A DNA stretch of 64,000 nucleotides from positions 868,001-932,000 of the forward strand of contig CAWAEN010000004.1 of NCBI GenBank assembly GCA_963781035.1. The letters run 5' to 3'. Made by a program: the position numbers and the translations under genes. A model generated the notes under the pieces. The model was not told the origin of the DNA. It made no database searches and saw nothing but the letters and a program-made list of their open reading frames with translations. Positions 56,509 through 64,000 of this stretch are shown one piece after another (position 1 is the stretch's first letter; the number at the start of each line of letters is the position of its first letter). The stretch comes from SZUA-35 sp963781035 (GTDB taxonomy: Bacteria; Actinomycetota; Acidimicrobiia; Acidimicrobiales; SZUA-35).

Positions 56509-56923
56509 ATGGTCTGTCGCGTCTCGAGCACCAGCTTCAACTGCACCGATGCCTACCGTCTTTCCGAGTGGTGGAAGGTGGTGCTCGGCTACATCGACGT
56601 GCCCGGTGATCCGAATGACGAGGGGGATCCGGAGTGCATGATCGTCGATCCGAGCAGGTGACCAGCAGCTGCTCTTTCTCGAAGTCGACGACCTCCAGCA
56701 ACCGGAGGGCCGAATCCACCTCGACCTCGCGCCCGTCGATCGGAGACGAGACGACGAGATCGAACGAGTGCTCGGACTCGGAGCGACCGAGATCGCAGAT
56801 CGGCGCAACCCGGACGGGACGGGATGGATGGTGCTCGCCGATCCGGCCGGGAACCTCTTCTGCATCGTTCGCAGCGAGGAAGAACGCCGGCAGCAAGAGC
56901 AGGCGGACGCCGAGGTTCCCTGA
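56509..56923 (+). CDS. VOC-family protein (one frameshift)
   Basis: About 137 residues from ATG 56509. The first half (TSFNCTDAYRLSEWWKVVLGYIDVPG) is a betaalphabetabetabeta glyoxalase-like start; a break near 56656 is followed by QQLLFLEVDDLQQPEGRIHLDLAPVDRRRDDEI and GWMVLADPAGNLFCIVRS, the usual VOC ending. Metal-dependent dioxygenase or lyase relatives; no function assigned. The apparent TGA at the break is explained by an extra base. Confidence 0.75.
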
Positions 56924-56957
56924 CCGGGGCGGGCGAGCTCGACGGCCGACCTCGCGG

Positions 56958-57767
56958 TCAGACCAGCGGCTTCATGAACGACCAGAGATGGCCTTCGCTG
57001 TCGAGGGCTCCGTACTCCCGGTAGCCGTACGGCTGGTCGGTCGGTTCGTAGCGAACGGTGGCGCCGCGCTCGACTGCAGCCGCGTGGTGGGCATCGACGT
57101 CGTCGACGATCACCACCATCGTCGCAGAGGCAGAGCCGAGCGCTGCGGGCGACGCGAGGCCGAACTCGGCCGACTCGGGGTGGAGCCAGATCGTCCCCGA
57201 TCCGGCTTCGACCTCACCGTGGACGACGTTGCCGTCCGGGTCGGACGTGAGACCGCCCGGTCCCAGACCGAAGATTCGTGTGAGGTGGTCGAATGCTGCG
57301 GAGATGTCTCGATAGACGAGTGTGGCAATGGGGCGGTTGATCGTCGTTTCCATGTTGGTCATGTCCTCCAGGACGTTGATGATGTCTGCGGTGGGAGCGG
57401 CCCCGATCTCGAGCGCTCCGACGAGGTGGGCCAGTCGGGCTCGAAGGCGGTTCTCCGCCGCCAAACGAAGATCGAGGGCAGCCAGGTGTTGGGTCACGGT
57501 GTCGGCGAGGTGCTCGCCGTCTTGCTCGATTGAACGGCGAACGCCGTCGATCGGGATGCCGAGCTGGCGGAGGCTGCAGATGCGATAGAGCCGGCCGACG
57601 TCGTCCTGTCGATACAGGCGGTGGCCGGCCGGCGTTCGCTCCGGTGGAACGAGCAGGCCGATCTCCTCGTAGTAGCGGAGCGTTCGGACGGTGAGGCCGG
57701 TGGCGTCGGCGAGTTCGCCGATCTTCATCGTCGAATCATCAGCTCGAGAGCTCGGCGTCGGGGTCAT
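56958..57767 (-). CDS. MerR-family regulator fused to a VOC domain
   Basis: About 269 residues from ATG 57767 (ATG 57728 gives a shorter start at MKIGEL). N-terminal MerR helix-turn-helix (MKIGELADATGLTVRTLRYYEEIGLLVPPERT) and coiled dimer helix to about 125, then a VOC-like domain of about 120 residues (FGLGPGGLTSDPDGNVV, SATMVVIVDDVDAHHAAAV, YREYGALDSEGHLWSFMKP). The fusion suggests that a small molecule bound by the VOC part controls the regulator; inference. Convergent with the single-domain VOC gene 34 bases away. Confidence 0.88.
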   Translation of the reverse strand: MTPTPSSRADDSTMKIGELADATGLTVRTLRYYEEIGLLVPPERTPAGHRLYRQDDVGRLYRICSLRQLGIPIDGVRRSIEQDGEHLADTVTQHLAALDLRLAAENRLRARLAHLVGALEIGAAPTADIINVLEDMTNMETTINRPIATLVYRDISAAFDHLTRIFGLGPGGLTSDPDGNVVHGEVEAGSGTIWLHPESAEFGLASPAALGSASATMVVIVDDVDAHHAAAVERGATVRYEPTDQPYGYREYGALDSEGHLWSFMKPLV

Positions 57768-57832
57768 GCCGAGACCGTAGGACCTGACGTCGCGGCAGAT
57801 GCAAGAGGATCTTCTGCGTTCGTTGGAGGCCG

Positions 57833-58819
57833 TCAGCTCAGGCAGGCAGCTTCCCATGCGGTCAGCATCGACATGATCTCGATCGAGTCGGCGAGGCGGG
57901 GCGACGGACGGGACGCTTCGGTCATCCCGGCAGCCACGCACCGTTCGACCATGCCGATCTGGTGGAAGAAGGCGTCATGAGGATCGGCGATCACGATGGT
58001 CTCCGGATCGCCGCCGAACGGTTCCCACCTGAGCACGTTGTCGCCGGCCACCGGCAGCCACGGGTTCGTCACGAAACGAAGCACACCGCTCGAGCCAGTG
58101 ACGGCAAAGGCGTGGTCCATCCCGACGCAGTCGGTGGACTGAACTGACGCCAGTACGCCGTTGCCGAATCGGACGCTGAGGGCAGCGTCGGCGATCGAGT
58201 CGTCTGCGGTCGCGGGATTGCCGAAGCCTGCGATCACGTGGTCGTCGAAGGCGCCATCGCCGCCCATCGTCTGCACAACGAGCTGGAGCAGTGACACCGG
58301 GTAGCAGCCGAGGTTGTAGATCGTCCCCCGTCCCAGCGGATTGACCACATCGGCGATGGGGGCTGCGTAGCGGCCGTTCACGGAGTGGAGTTGCCCCAGC
58401 CGCCCATCGGTCAGCACGTCGATCACGCGTTGATACATCGGATGGGCCAGATACATCAGGCCTTCGACGAAGAACGTGCCGGCGTCGGCGACCGCACGTC
58501 GGAGCGATTCGGCCTCGGCCATGGTGGTGGTGAGGGACTTCTCCGAAAGAACGGCCTTCCCCGCAGCGGCGGCGAGGGCGGTGACCTCGTGGTGTTTGTG
58601 ATTCGGCAGCCCGACGTAGATGGCACCGATGGCTGGGTCGCTCAGGACTTCGGCCAGCTCGGTCGTCGCAGTGTCGATGTCGAACTCGTTTGCGAACGCA
58701 GCGAGCCGGGCGGGATCGCGTCCGACCACGGAACGAACCTGTGATCCATCGCTGGCGTTGATGGCCTCGACCACCGTCCGCGAGATGAATCCGGTCCCGA
58801 CGATTCCCCACTCGAGCAT
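57833..58819 (-). CDS. Gfo/Idh/MocA-family oxidoreductase
   Basis: 328 residues from ATG 58819. NAD(P)-binding N-terminus EWGIVGTGFISRTVVEAI, YVGLPNHKHHEV and EKSLTTTMAEAE, where Glu-Lys is the catalytic pair typical of the family. The C-terminal dehydrogenase-like domain follows. Substrate unknown (sugars, inositol or similar). It is divergent from the thiamine-transport operon. Confidence 0.9.
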   Translation of the reverse strand: MLEWGIVGTGFISRTVVEAINASDGSQVRSVVGRDPARLAAFANEFDIDTATTELAEVLSDPAIGAIYVGLPNHKHHEVTALAAAAGKAVLSEKSLTTTMAEAESLRRAVADAGTFFVEGLMYLAHPMYQRVIDVLTDGRLGQLHSVNGRYAAPIADVVNPLGRGTIYNLGCYPVSLLQLVVQTMGGDGAFDDHVIAGFGNPATADDSIADAALSVRFGNGVLASVQSTDCVGMDHAFAVTGSSGVLRFVTNPWLPVAGDNVLRWEPFGGDPETIVIADPHDAFFHQIGMVERCVAAGMTEASRPSPRLADSIEIMSMLTAWEAACLS

Positions 58820-58871
58820 GTTGGTCCTTCCGAAGGGTTCCAGATCGGCGGTAGTATTGCCACGACAACAT

Positions 58872-58982
58872 ACGCCGGGGAGCTCGAGGTGTCGGGCTGA
58901 GAGGGCGGTCGGACATCGGGCTTCGGCCCCGTCGCCACCGCCGACCCGTGAACCTGATCTGGATAATTCCAGCGCAAGGAAG
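58872..58982 (+). promoter_or_regulatory. TPP riboswitch
   Basis: The 3' core CCTGATCTGGATAATTCCAGC and the flanking GTGAACC and AAGGAA match the thiamine pyrophosphate (THI) element. Upstream, GGGGAGC...GGCTGAGAGGG supplies the matching 5' core. The element ends 7 bases before the thiB start, so it likely controls the thiamine transport genes by blocking translation when TPP is plentiful. Confidence 0.95.
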
Positions 58983-58988
58983 GCCCTC

Positions 58989-60081
58989 ATGATGTTTCGA
59001 TCCAGCCGTTTCCTGTCTCTTCTGGTCGCCCTCGGACTCGCGGCGACTGCCTGTGGCGGCGACGCGACTGGCGCGAACGACGCAGGCGCGAACGAAGCGG
59101 TGGCTCCCGACATCGACACCAGCGACTTGGCGCCGGTGACGATCACGTTGGTGACTCACGACTCCTTCGTCGTCTCAGACGGAATGTTCGAGTCGTTCAC
59201 CGAGCAGACCGGCGTGACCGTCGACGTGATCTCGGCTGGTGACGCGGGGGAGGTCGTGTCTCGGGCCGTGCTCACGGCGGGGTCGCCCGAGGGCGATGTC
59301 CTGTTCGGGATCGACAACACGTTCCTCCAGCGTGGTCTCGACGCCGAACTGTTCGTCGCGCTACGAGTCACCGATGTTGGCCGATGTACCGGACGAGCTC
59401 GAGCTCGATGACCAGCACCGGGTGACACCGATGGACGTCGGCGACGTGTGTGTCAACTACTGGATCGATGCCTTCGACGGATCGCCTCCGGCTTCGCTGG
59501 CGGAGTTGCCGGATCATGCCGACTCGTTCGTCACGATGAATCCCGAGAGTTCGTCGCCTGGGTTCGCGTTCCTCTTGGCCACGATCGCTCGTTTCGGTGA
59601 GGACGGTTGGGAGGACTACTGGCGGGAACTCGTCGACGGTGGAGTCACGATCACGTCTGGCTGGACGGAGGCGTACAACGGCGAGTTCGCGGCCGGCGGT
59701 GGTTCGGCGTCCCTGGTGACGTCGTATGCGTCGTCACCTCCCGTCGGAGTCTTGTTCTCCGATCCGCCGGTCGACGTGGCGCCGACTGGCGTGATGCTCG
59801 ACTCGTGCTTCCGACAGGTCGAGTTCGCCGGGATCTTGGCCGGCACCGAGCACCCGAACGAGGCCGCTGCGCTGATCGACTTCATGCTGTCGCCCGAGTT
59901 CCAGGCTGATGTTCCGTTGAACATGTTCGTGTATCCGGCGAACGATGCGGTCGAACTGCCCGCACTCTTCGTCGAGTTCGGTCCCCTGGCGGAGGATCCG
60001 ATCACGATGAGTCCCGAGGAGATCGAGGTCGGTCGACTCGACTGGACGCAGCGCTGGAACGAGATCGTGCTCGGCGGCTGA
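58989..60081 (+). CDS. thiB: Thiamine ABC transporter substrate-binding lipoprotein (one frameshift)
   Basis: About 364 residues from ATG 58989. Signal with LGLAATACGG as lipobox. The mature domain VTITLVTHDSFVVSDGMFESFTEQTGV, EGDVLFGIDNTFL and NYWIDAFDGSPPASLAELPDHAD is of the TbpA/ThiB type. A break near 59362 (extra base; YESPMLADVPDEL resumes) precedes the rest. The TPP riboswitch upstream identifies the substrate. A palindromic repeat follows the stop. Confidence 0.92.
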
Positions 60082-60127
60082 TGCGTGTCCCCTGTACCTG
60101 ACAAGGCGACGCTGAGGACACCGGTCG

Positions 60128-60216
60128 CCCAACCCGAGGCAATGACCCCCGATTCCGTGGGGTCCAAACCCGAGGTTCGCGCCATGCATTTTCGGGGGTC
60201 AGAGCCTCGGGTTGGG
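60128..60216. repeat. Palindromic repeat element, copy 2
   Basis: An 89-base element with 24-base arms (left begins CCCAACCCGAGGCAATGACC, right ends GAGCCTCGGGTTGGG) that pair at 22 of 24 positions. It matches copy 1 (27161-27243) in the arms and in GGGGTCC(C)AAACC inside. It sits between thiB and thiP, where it could affect relative expression within the operon. Confidence 0.88.
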
Positions 60217-60238
60217 GACGGGGAGCGGGTCGTGGGGA

Positions 60239-61819
60239 GTGTGGGTCTCGGCCTTGGTGCCGGTGGGGTTTCTCGTCGTGCTGGTGGTGTGGCCGCTCGG
60301 AGCGGTGCTCGTGCGCAGCCTTGCCGGAGTCGGACCCGACCGCCTGGTGGACATCCTGGGACGTCGCTCGACGCGGTCCATCCTCTGGTTCACGATCTGG
60401 CAGGCCTTCGCATCGACCGTGCTCACGCTCATCGTCGGATTGCCGGTCGCCCACGCCCTGGCTCGGTATCGATTCCGGGGACGGGCTGCGCTCCGCGCAC
60501 TCGCCGTCATCCCGTTCGTCCTGCCGACGGTGGTGGTCGCCGCAGCCGTCGATTCCCTCTTCGAATCCCTGAATCTCGACCTCGATCGGTCGATCGCCGC
60601 AATCCTCGCCGCTCACGTCTTCTTCAACGTGGCCATCATCATCCGGGTGGTCGGCGGACGGTGGGCTGCCCTCGACCGACGCCCGGAGGAAGCCGCAGCC
60701 GTGCTCGGCGCCTCCCCGTGGCAGGCGTTTCGAGCCGCAACGTTGCCTCGGCTTCTCCCGGTGATCGGCTCCGCTGCCCTCCTCGTCTTCCTCTTCTCGT
60801 TCACCAGCTTCGGCATCATCTTGATCCTCGGTGGCCCGACCAGGGCGACGATCGAGACCGAGATCTACCGGACGGCTGTCTTCCGCCAGGAGTTCGACGT
60901 CGCCGCCGTCCTCGCGCTGATCCAGATTCTCGTGGTCGCAGCCCTGTCGTTGGCATCGACCAGGCTGCAGCGACGATTCTCACGGCAGGAACGCGGTCGT
61001 CGGCGGGCTTACGACCGCCCGATTCGCACCCCTGCGGGCCGCCTGCACGTCGCTGCCATGGTCATTCTGGTCGCAGCCGTGATCGGCGGACCGCTCTCGG
61101 CGCTGGTGTCGGCGTCGCTCCGATCGGGCGACGGGAGCTTCGCCCTCACCAACTACCGCAACCTGTTCGAGCCGGTCTCGTTGCTGCCCGTGTCGGCGGC
61201 CGAGGCAGTCGCCACGTCGCTTCGCTACGGCTTCCTTGCTGCCACCATTGCCGTGGTCGTCGGCGTGATCACCGCGTTCGTGGTGACCAGGGCCGGCCTC
61301 GTGGGCCGCGTGGTCGAGGTCGCCTCGCTCGTGCCGCTCGGCGTCTCCGCCGTCACGCTCGGCTTCGGGTATCTCCTCGCCTTCACCGTGCTCGACCTTC
61401 GTCGATCGCCGTGGATCGTTCCGGTGGCCCACGCCGTCGTGGGTTTGCCGTTCGTGCTTGCTTCGGTCGTGCCGGCGCTGCGGTCGATCGACCAGCGGTA
61501 TCGCGAAGCCGCCGCTGTGCTCGGGGCCACACCGTCCCTGGTCGTCCGCTTGATCGACCTTCCGCTCATTCGACGGGCGGCGCTGACCGGTGGAGGTTTC
61601 GCCTTCGCCGTGAGCCTCGGCGAGTTCGGGGCCACCTCGTTCCTCGCCAGATCAGACGGCGCCTTCACCGCGCCGCTCGCCATCTTCCGCCTGTTGTCAC
61701 AGCCGGGCGAACTTCTCCGTGGAAGGGCCCTCGCTCTCAGCGTGGTGATGGGGCTGGTGGTGGCGGTCGTGGCCGCTGCTGCTGAGTGGCGCCGCGACGG
61801 CGAGAGCGTGTCGTTGTGA
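60239..61819 (+). CDS. thiP: Thiamine ABC transporter permease
   Basis: About 526 residues from GTG 60239; a longer TTG 60212 start would lie within the repeat. About 12 hydrophobic segments form two fused permease halves, each with a coupling loop (EEAAAVLGASPWQAFRAATLPRLLPV and REAAAVLGATPSLVVRLIDLPLIRRA). Fused double permeases of this kind are typical of ThiP. It lies 157 bases after thiB, across the repeat. Confidence 0.9.
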   Translation: MWVSALVPVGFLVVLVVWPLGAVLVRSLAGVGPDRLVDILGRRSTRSILWFTIWQAFASTVLTLIVGLPVAHALARYRFRGRAALRALAVIPFVLPTVVVAAAVDSLFESLNLDLDRSIAAILAAHVFFNVAIIIRVVGGRWAALDRRPEEAAAVLGASPWQAFRAATLPRLLPVIGSAALLVFLFSFTSFGIILILGGPTRATIETEIYRTAVFRQEFDVAAVLALIQILVVAALSLASTRLQRRFSRQERGRRRAYDRPIRTPAGRLHVAAMVILVAAVIGGPLSALVSASLRSGDGSFALTNYRNLFEPVSLLPVSAAEAVATSLRYGFLAATIAVVVGVITAFVVTRAGLVGRVVEVASLVPLGVSAVTLGFGYLLAFTVLDLRRSPWIVPVAHAVVGLPFVLASVVPALRSIDQRYREAAAVLGATPSLVVRLIDLPLIRRAALTGGGFAFAVSLGEFGATSFLARSDGAFTAPLAIFRLLSQPGELLRGRALALSVVMGLVVAVVAAAAEWRRDGESVSL

Positions 61820-61859
61820 TCGTGATCGTCGGCAGCGTCGTTGTGCCAGGCTGTCCATC

Positions 61860-62924
61860 GTGACCGGTTCGGAGGCGAGAGCTGTGGCCGCAGAGCCGAT
61901 GCGAGCCCCAGCGGTACAGCTCGACGACCTCGTGGTGGCGTACGAAGGCGTTGTTGCCGTCGACAGGGTCTCGCTCGTCGTCGAGGCCGGATCGACGGTG
62001 GCGATCGTCGGGCCGAGCGGCTCGGGAAAGAGCACATTGTTGCGGGCAGTCGCCGGCCTCGAGCCCGTGCAATCCGGGTCAGTGTCCTTGTTCGGTGTCG
62101 ACTGCACGCGAATGCCGGCCGACCAGCGGCGGGTGGGTCTGATGTTCCAGGATCATGCGCTGTTTCCCCACCTGGACGTTGCCGGCAACGTCGCCTTCGG
62201 GCTGAAGATGCGGGGCGCCGACGATGCCACGATCGCACGCCGGACCGCAGAAGTGCTCGAGCTGGTGGGGCTGTCCGGGTTCGATCGTCGCCGCGTCGAT
62301 GCGCTGTCCGGCGGTGAGGCGCAGCGGGTCGCCCTCGCCCGATCCCTGGCTCCCGAACCGACCGTCCTGATGCTCGACGAACCCCTCGGTAGCCTCGATC
62401 GGGTGCTTCGGGAGGAGCTGATCGTCGACCTACGGAAGATCTTCCACGATCCCGAACTGACCGTGCTGCATGTCACGCACGACCAGCAGGAAGCGTTCAC
62501 GATTGCGGACGAGGTGGTCGTGATGCGCGATGCCGTGATCGCCCAGCGGGGTGTTCCGGCCGAGATCTGGCGTCGCCCAGCCTCGCCGTTCGTCGCCCGA
62601 TTCCTCGGCCACCCGAACCTCTGGCCGACCGAGCGAGGCACCGTGCTGGCACCACTCCAGGCGATCCGACTGGCCGATCCGGCGAGCGAAGGCGATGGAC
62701 CGCACGACGTCGAGATGGCCGACATCGAACTCGTCGACGTGGCATTGGTCGACACCGAATTCCGCGAAGGGCGGCATCGGGTCACCGCGATCGAGCGTCA
62801 ACCGTCGGCGGGCGAGCCGCGCCGCTTTGTTTTCGACACCGACCACGACCTCGGGCCCGACCGTCCGCATCACTTCCGGGTTGCGATCGACCGGACCATG
62901 TTGGTCGAGCTCGGCCAACGCTGA
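61860..62924 (+). CDS. thiQ: Thiamine ABC transporter ATPase
   Basis: 354 residues from GTG 61860. Walker A VGPSGSGKSTLLRAVAGL, signature ALSGGEAQRVALARSLA, Walker B VLMLDEPLGSLDR and switch His in LHVTHDQQEAFTIAD. The last 100 residues form a TOBE-like C-terminal domain, longer than in the shorter ThiQ proteins. It powers uptake together with ThiB and ThiP. Confidence 0.92.
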   Translation: MTGSEARAVAAEPMRAPAVQLDDLVVAYEGVVAVDRVSLVVEAGSTVAIVGPSGSGKSTLLRAVAGLEPVQSGSVSLFGVDCTRMPADQRRVGLMFQDHALFPHLDVAGNVAFGLKMRGADDATIARRTAEVLELVGLSGFDRRRVDALSGGEAQRVALARSLAPEPTVLMLDEPLGSLDRVLREELIVDLRKIFHDPELTVLHVTHDQQEAFTIADEVVVMRDAVIAQRGVPAEIWRRPASPFVARFLGHPNLWPTERGTVLAPLQAIRLADPASEGDGPHDVEMADIELVDVALVDTEFREGRHRVTAIERQPSAGEPRRFVFDTDHDLGPDRPHHFRVAIDRTMLVELGQR

Positions 62925-62927
62925 TCG

Positions 62928-63800
62928 TCAGTCGGCGACGACGGATTCGATCCAGTCTCGGTTCGCCTCGTCGCCCGGCAACACGATGAACTGCACGCGC
63001 CGACGATGGTTGGCGAGTGCCGTCGCCAGGGCTTGTGCGCCTGGTGGCGTGCCCTGGACTCCGCGCAAGTCGATCACGGCGGGGATGGAACCCAGGACGT
63101 CGACCCCGCCGGCGTGGATCTCGATCTGGCGCTTGATGATCGGGCCGACCTTCTGATCGTGAACTGCCGCCAGCCATCGTCGGGCCGTGTTGGCGACGCC
63201 GCGGGCACTCATCATCGCGATGCGGCGAGGGTCGCCGTCGGCTGCCGGCCCCAAGGTGGTTGCCAGTTCAACCCGCAACATCATCGAAGCCCGGGCGTAC
63301 TCCTCCGGGAGCGCCGGCGTTGCACCGGCCAGCTGCCGACGGCGGTCGCTCAGGACGCCCTCGAAGCGGGCCACTTCGTGGGCCTCGGGACCCTCGAGCC
63401 GACGGGCGGTGGTCGTGAGTGCTCGATCGATCCCATCCAGATCGAGCCTCGGCGGCTGGACACTGAGCGTTTCCAGGGCGGCCCGCACTGCGGCCGCTCG
63501 AAGGTCGGCCATCGACGCATCTCTGGCGAGGGTGGTGGGGATGGTCGGGTCGATGACCCGCACTCGACCGCCGAGTCGAGAACCGATCAATGGGACCATC
63601 TCGTCGATGATCTCGAACTCGACGTTGTCGATCGTGGCGAAGACGCGACCATCCGGTTCGACCCCGAGGAACAGGTCCCGGAACACCGAGGCAATTCGTT
63701 CGGTATCGGCGGCCGAAGCGTCCACGACGGCAACGTCAGGGTCGAACTGCACACACCGGCTCGCCTCGGTGGGTTCGACGAGGACGCGGCTGAATCTCAT
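62928..63800 (-). CDS. Unknown protein of 290 residues
   Basis: 290 residues from ATG 63800. Mixed alpha/beta with no membrane segment: ASRCVQFDPDVAVVDASAADTERIASVFRD, FEIIDEMVPLIGSRLGGRVRVID, and a C-terminal segment with VDVLGSIPAVIDLRGVQGTPPGAQALATALA. The helix-rich middle carries ARRLEGPEAHEVARFEGVLSDRRRQL. I do not recognise it. Its stop is 3 bases past the thiQ stop (convergent). Confidence 0.6.
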   Translation of the reverse strand: MRFSRVLVEPTEASRCVQFDPDVAVVDASAADTERIASVFRDLFLGVEPDGRVFATIDNVEFEIIDEMVPLIGSRLGGRVRVIDPTIPTTLARDASMADLRAAAVRAALETLSVQPPRLDLDGIDRALTTTARRLEGPEAHEVARFEGVLSDRRRQLAGATPALPEEYARASMMLRVELATTLGPAADGDPRRIAMMSARGVANTARRWLAAVHDQKVGPIIKRQIEIHAGGVDVLGSIPAVIDLRGVQGTPPGAQALATALANHRRRVQFIVLPGDEANRDWIESVVAD

Positions 63801-63884
63801 GCTCGATCCTCCGGGCGAAAGGTGGGACGGGGCGACAGGGTAGGGCGGCGCGGAGCGTGTGCGAGCCACCCGGAACGTGTTCGC

Positions 63885-64000
63885 TCAGGAACTGTGGCGA
63901 CGGCGGAATTGCGCAGGCGTCTCGTTGGTGAGCCTGGCGAACCGCCGGGTGAAATCCGCCTGGTCGTAGAAGCCGACGGCACCGGCGATGTCGGCCAATG
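63885..64000 (-). CDS. C-terminal end of an AraC-family regulator (partial)
   Basis: The window ends inside this gene. The visible 37 residues, LADIAGAVGFYDQADFTRRF followed by ARLTNETPAQFRRRHSS, are the second helix-turn-helix of AraC-type regulators, with the conserved GFxxxxxFxRxFxRxxGxTPxxxR pattern nearly intact (Asn for the usual Gly). The effector domain lies beyond the window. Confidence 0.85.
   Translation of the reverse strand, partial: LADIAGAVGFYDQADFTRRFARLTNETPAQFRRRHSS

Noticed and set aside
56509..56923. Second selenoprotein at the TGA near 56657 in the VOC gene
   Set aside because: The family sequence continues in a different frame after the stop, so an extra base explains it, and I see no SECIS-like hairpin.
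1..64000. tRNA or rRNA genes
   Set aside because: I checked the intergenic gaps for cloverleaf arms and conserved rRNA stretches and saw none.

Overview
The window is a chromosomal stretch of a high-GC bacterium. The gene set points to Actinomycetota, and the combination of a PurS-PurL fusion, DUF4214 and cell-wall-binding-repeat proteins and MoxR/DUF58 genes suggests an Acidimicrobiia lineage; that placement is inference, because no rRNA or other marker is present. I see no rRNA, tRNA, insertion sequence, prophage or CRISPR array. Genes are tightly packed, many overlapping by ATGA or GTGA. About twenty-five genes are broken by single-base indels, mostly in short G or C runs, so I annotate those as single genes with presumed assembly errors.

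Layout. 1-2.9 kb: the end of an unknown gene, a TetR regulator, a DUF2085-like membrane protein and a thiolase behind a palindromic operator-like site. 2.9-9.7 kb, minus strand: a lipoprotein, a CoA-binding protein, MetY, and a methylamine-utilisation-like cassette (DUF4214 protein, MauE, MauD, a Tat-exported protein joining a 12-cysteine MauA-like domain to a cell-wall-binding-like domain, and a large membrane protein). 10.1-27.2 kb: purine synthesis (PurSL, PurQ, then PurE, K, C, F, D, M, N and GuaB), interrupted by a nucleoside hydrolase, a PAS-GGDEF protein with a degenerate EAL domain, and a ChaN-like protein. 27.2-29.8 kb: a palindromic repeat, an Ada-AlkA and Ogt alkylation-repair pair, and a HesB/IscA-like gene with an in-frame TGA followed by a bacterial-type SECIS hairpin. 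29.8-43.7 kb: an aldo/keto reductase, a LacI regulator with its operator, an S51 peptidase, a DUF4349 lipoprotein, an ECF sigma factor group, a LOG-family protein, hydrolases, an MBL-fold enzyme, a CBS protein, SppA and a nitroreductase. 43.7-49.9 kb, minus strand: valS, modABC and serB in one overlapping run. 50-54.5 kb: a DUF4129, MoxR, DUF58 membrane operon. 54.6-57.8 kb: CysS with a YbaK-type deacylase, a VOC protein and a MerR-VOC fusion. 57.8-64 kb: a Gfo/Idh oxidoreductase, then a TPP riboswitch driving thiamine transporter genes thiB, thiP and thiQ, an unknown protein and the end of an AraC regulator.

The strongest unusual signals are the candidate selenoprotein at 29465-29767, the MauA-like/cell-wall-binding fusion with its disulfide-forming helpers at 6453-8906, a palindromic repeat of about 85 bp present twice (27161-27243 and 60128-60216), and a 21-bp tandem repeat that duplicates the purD start codon.
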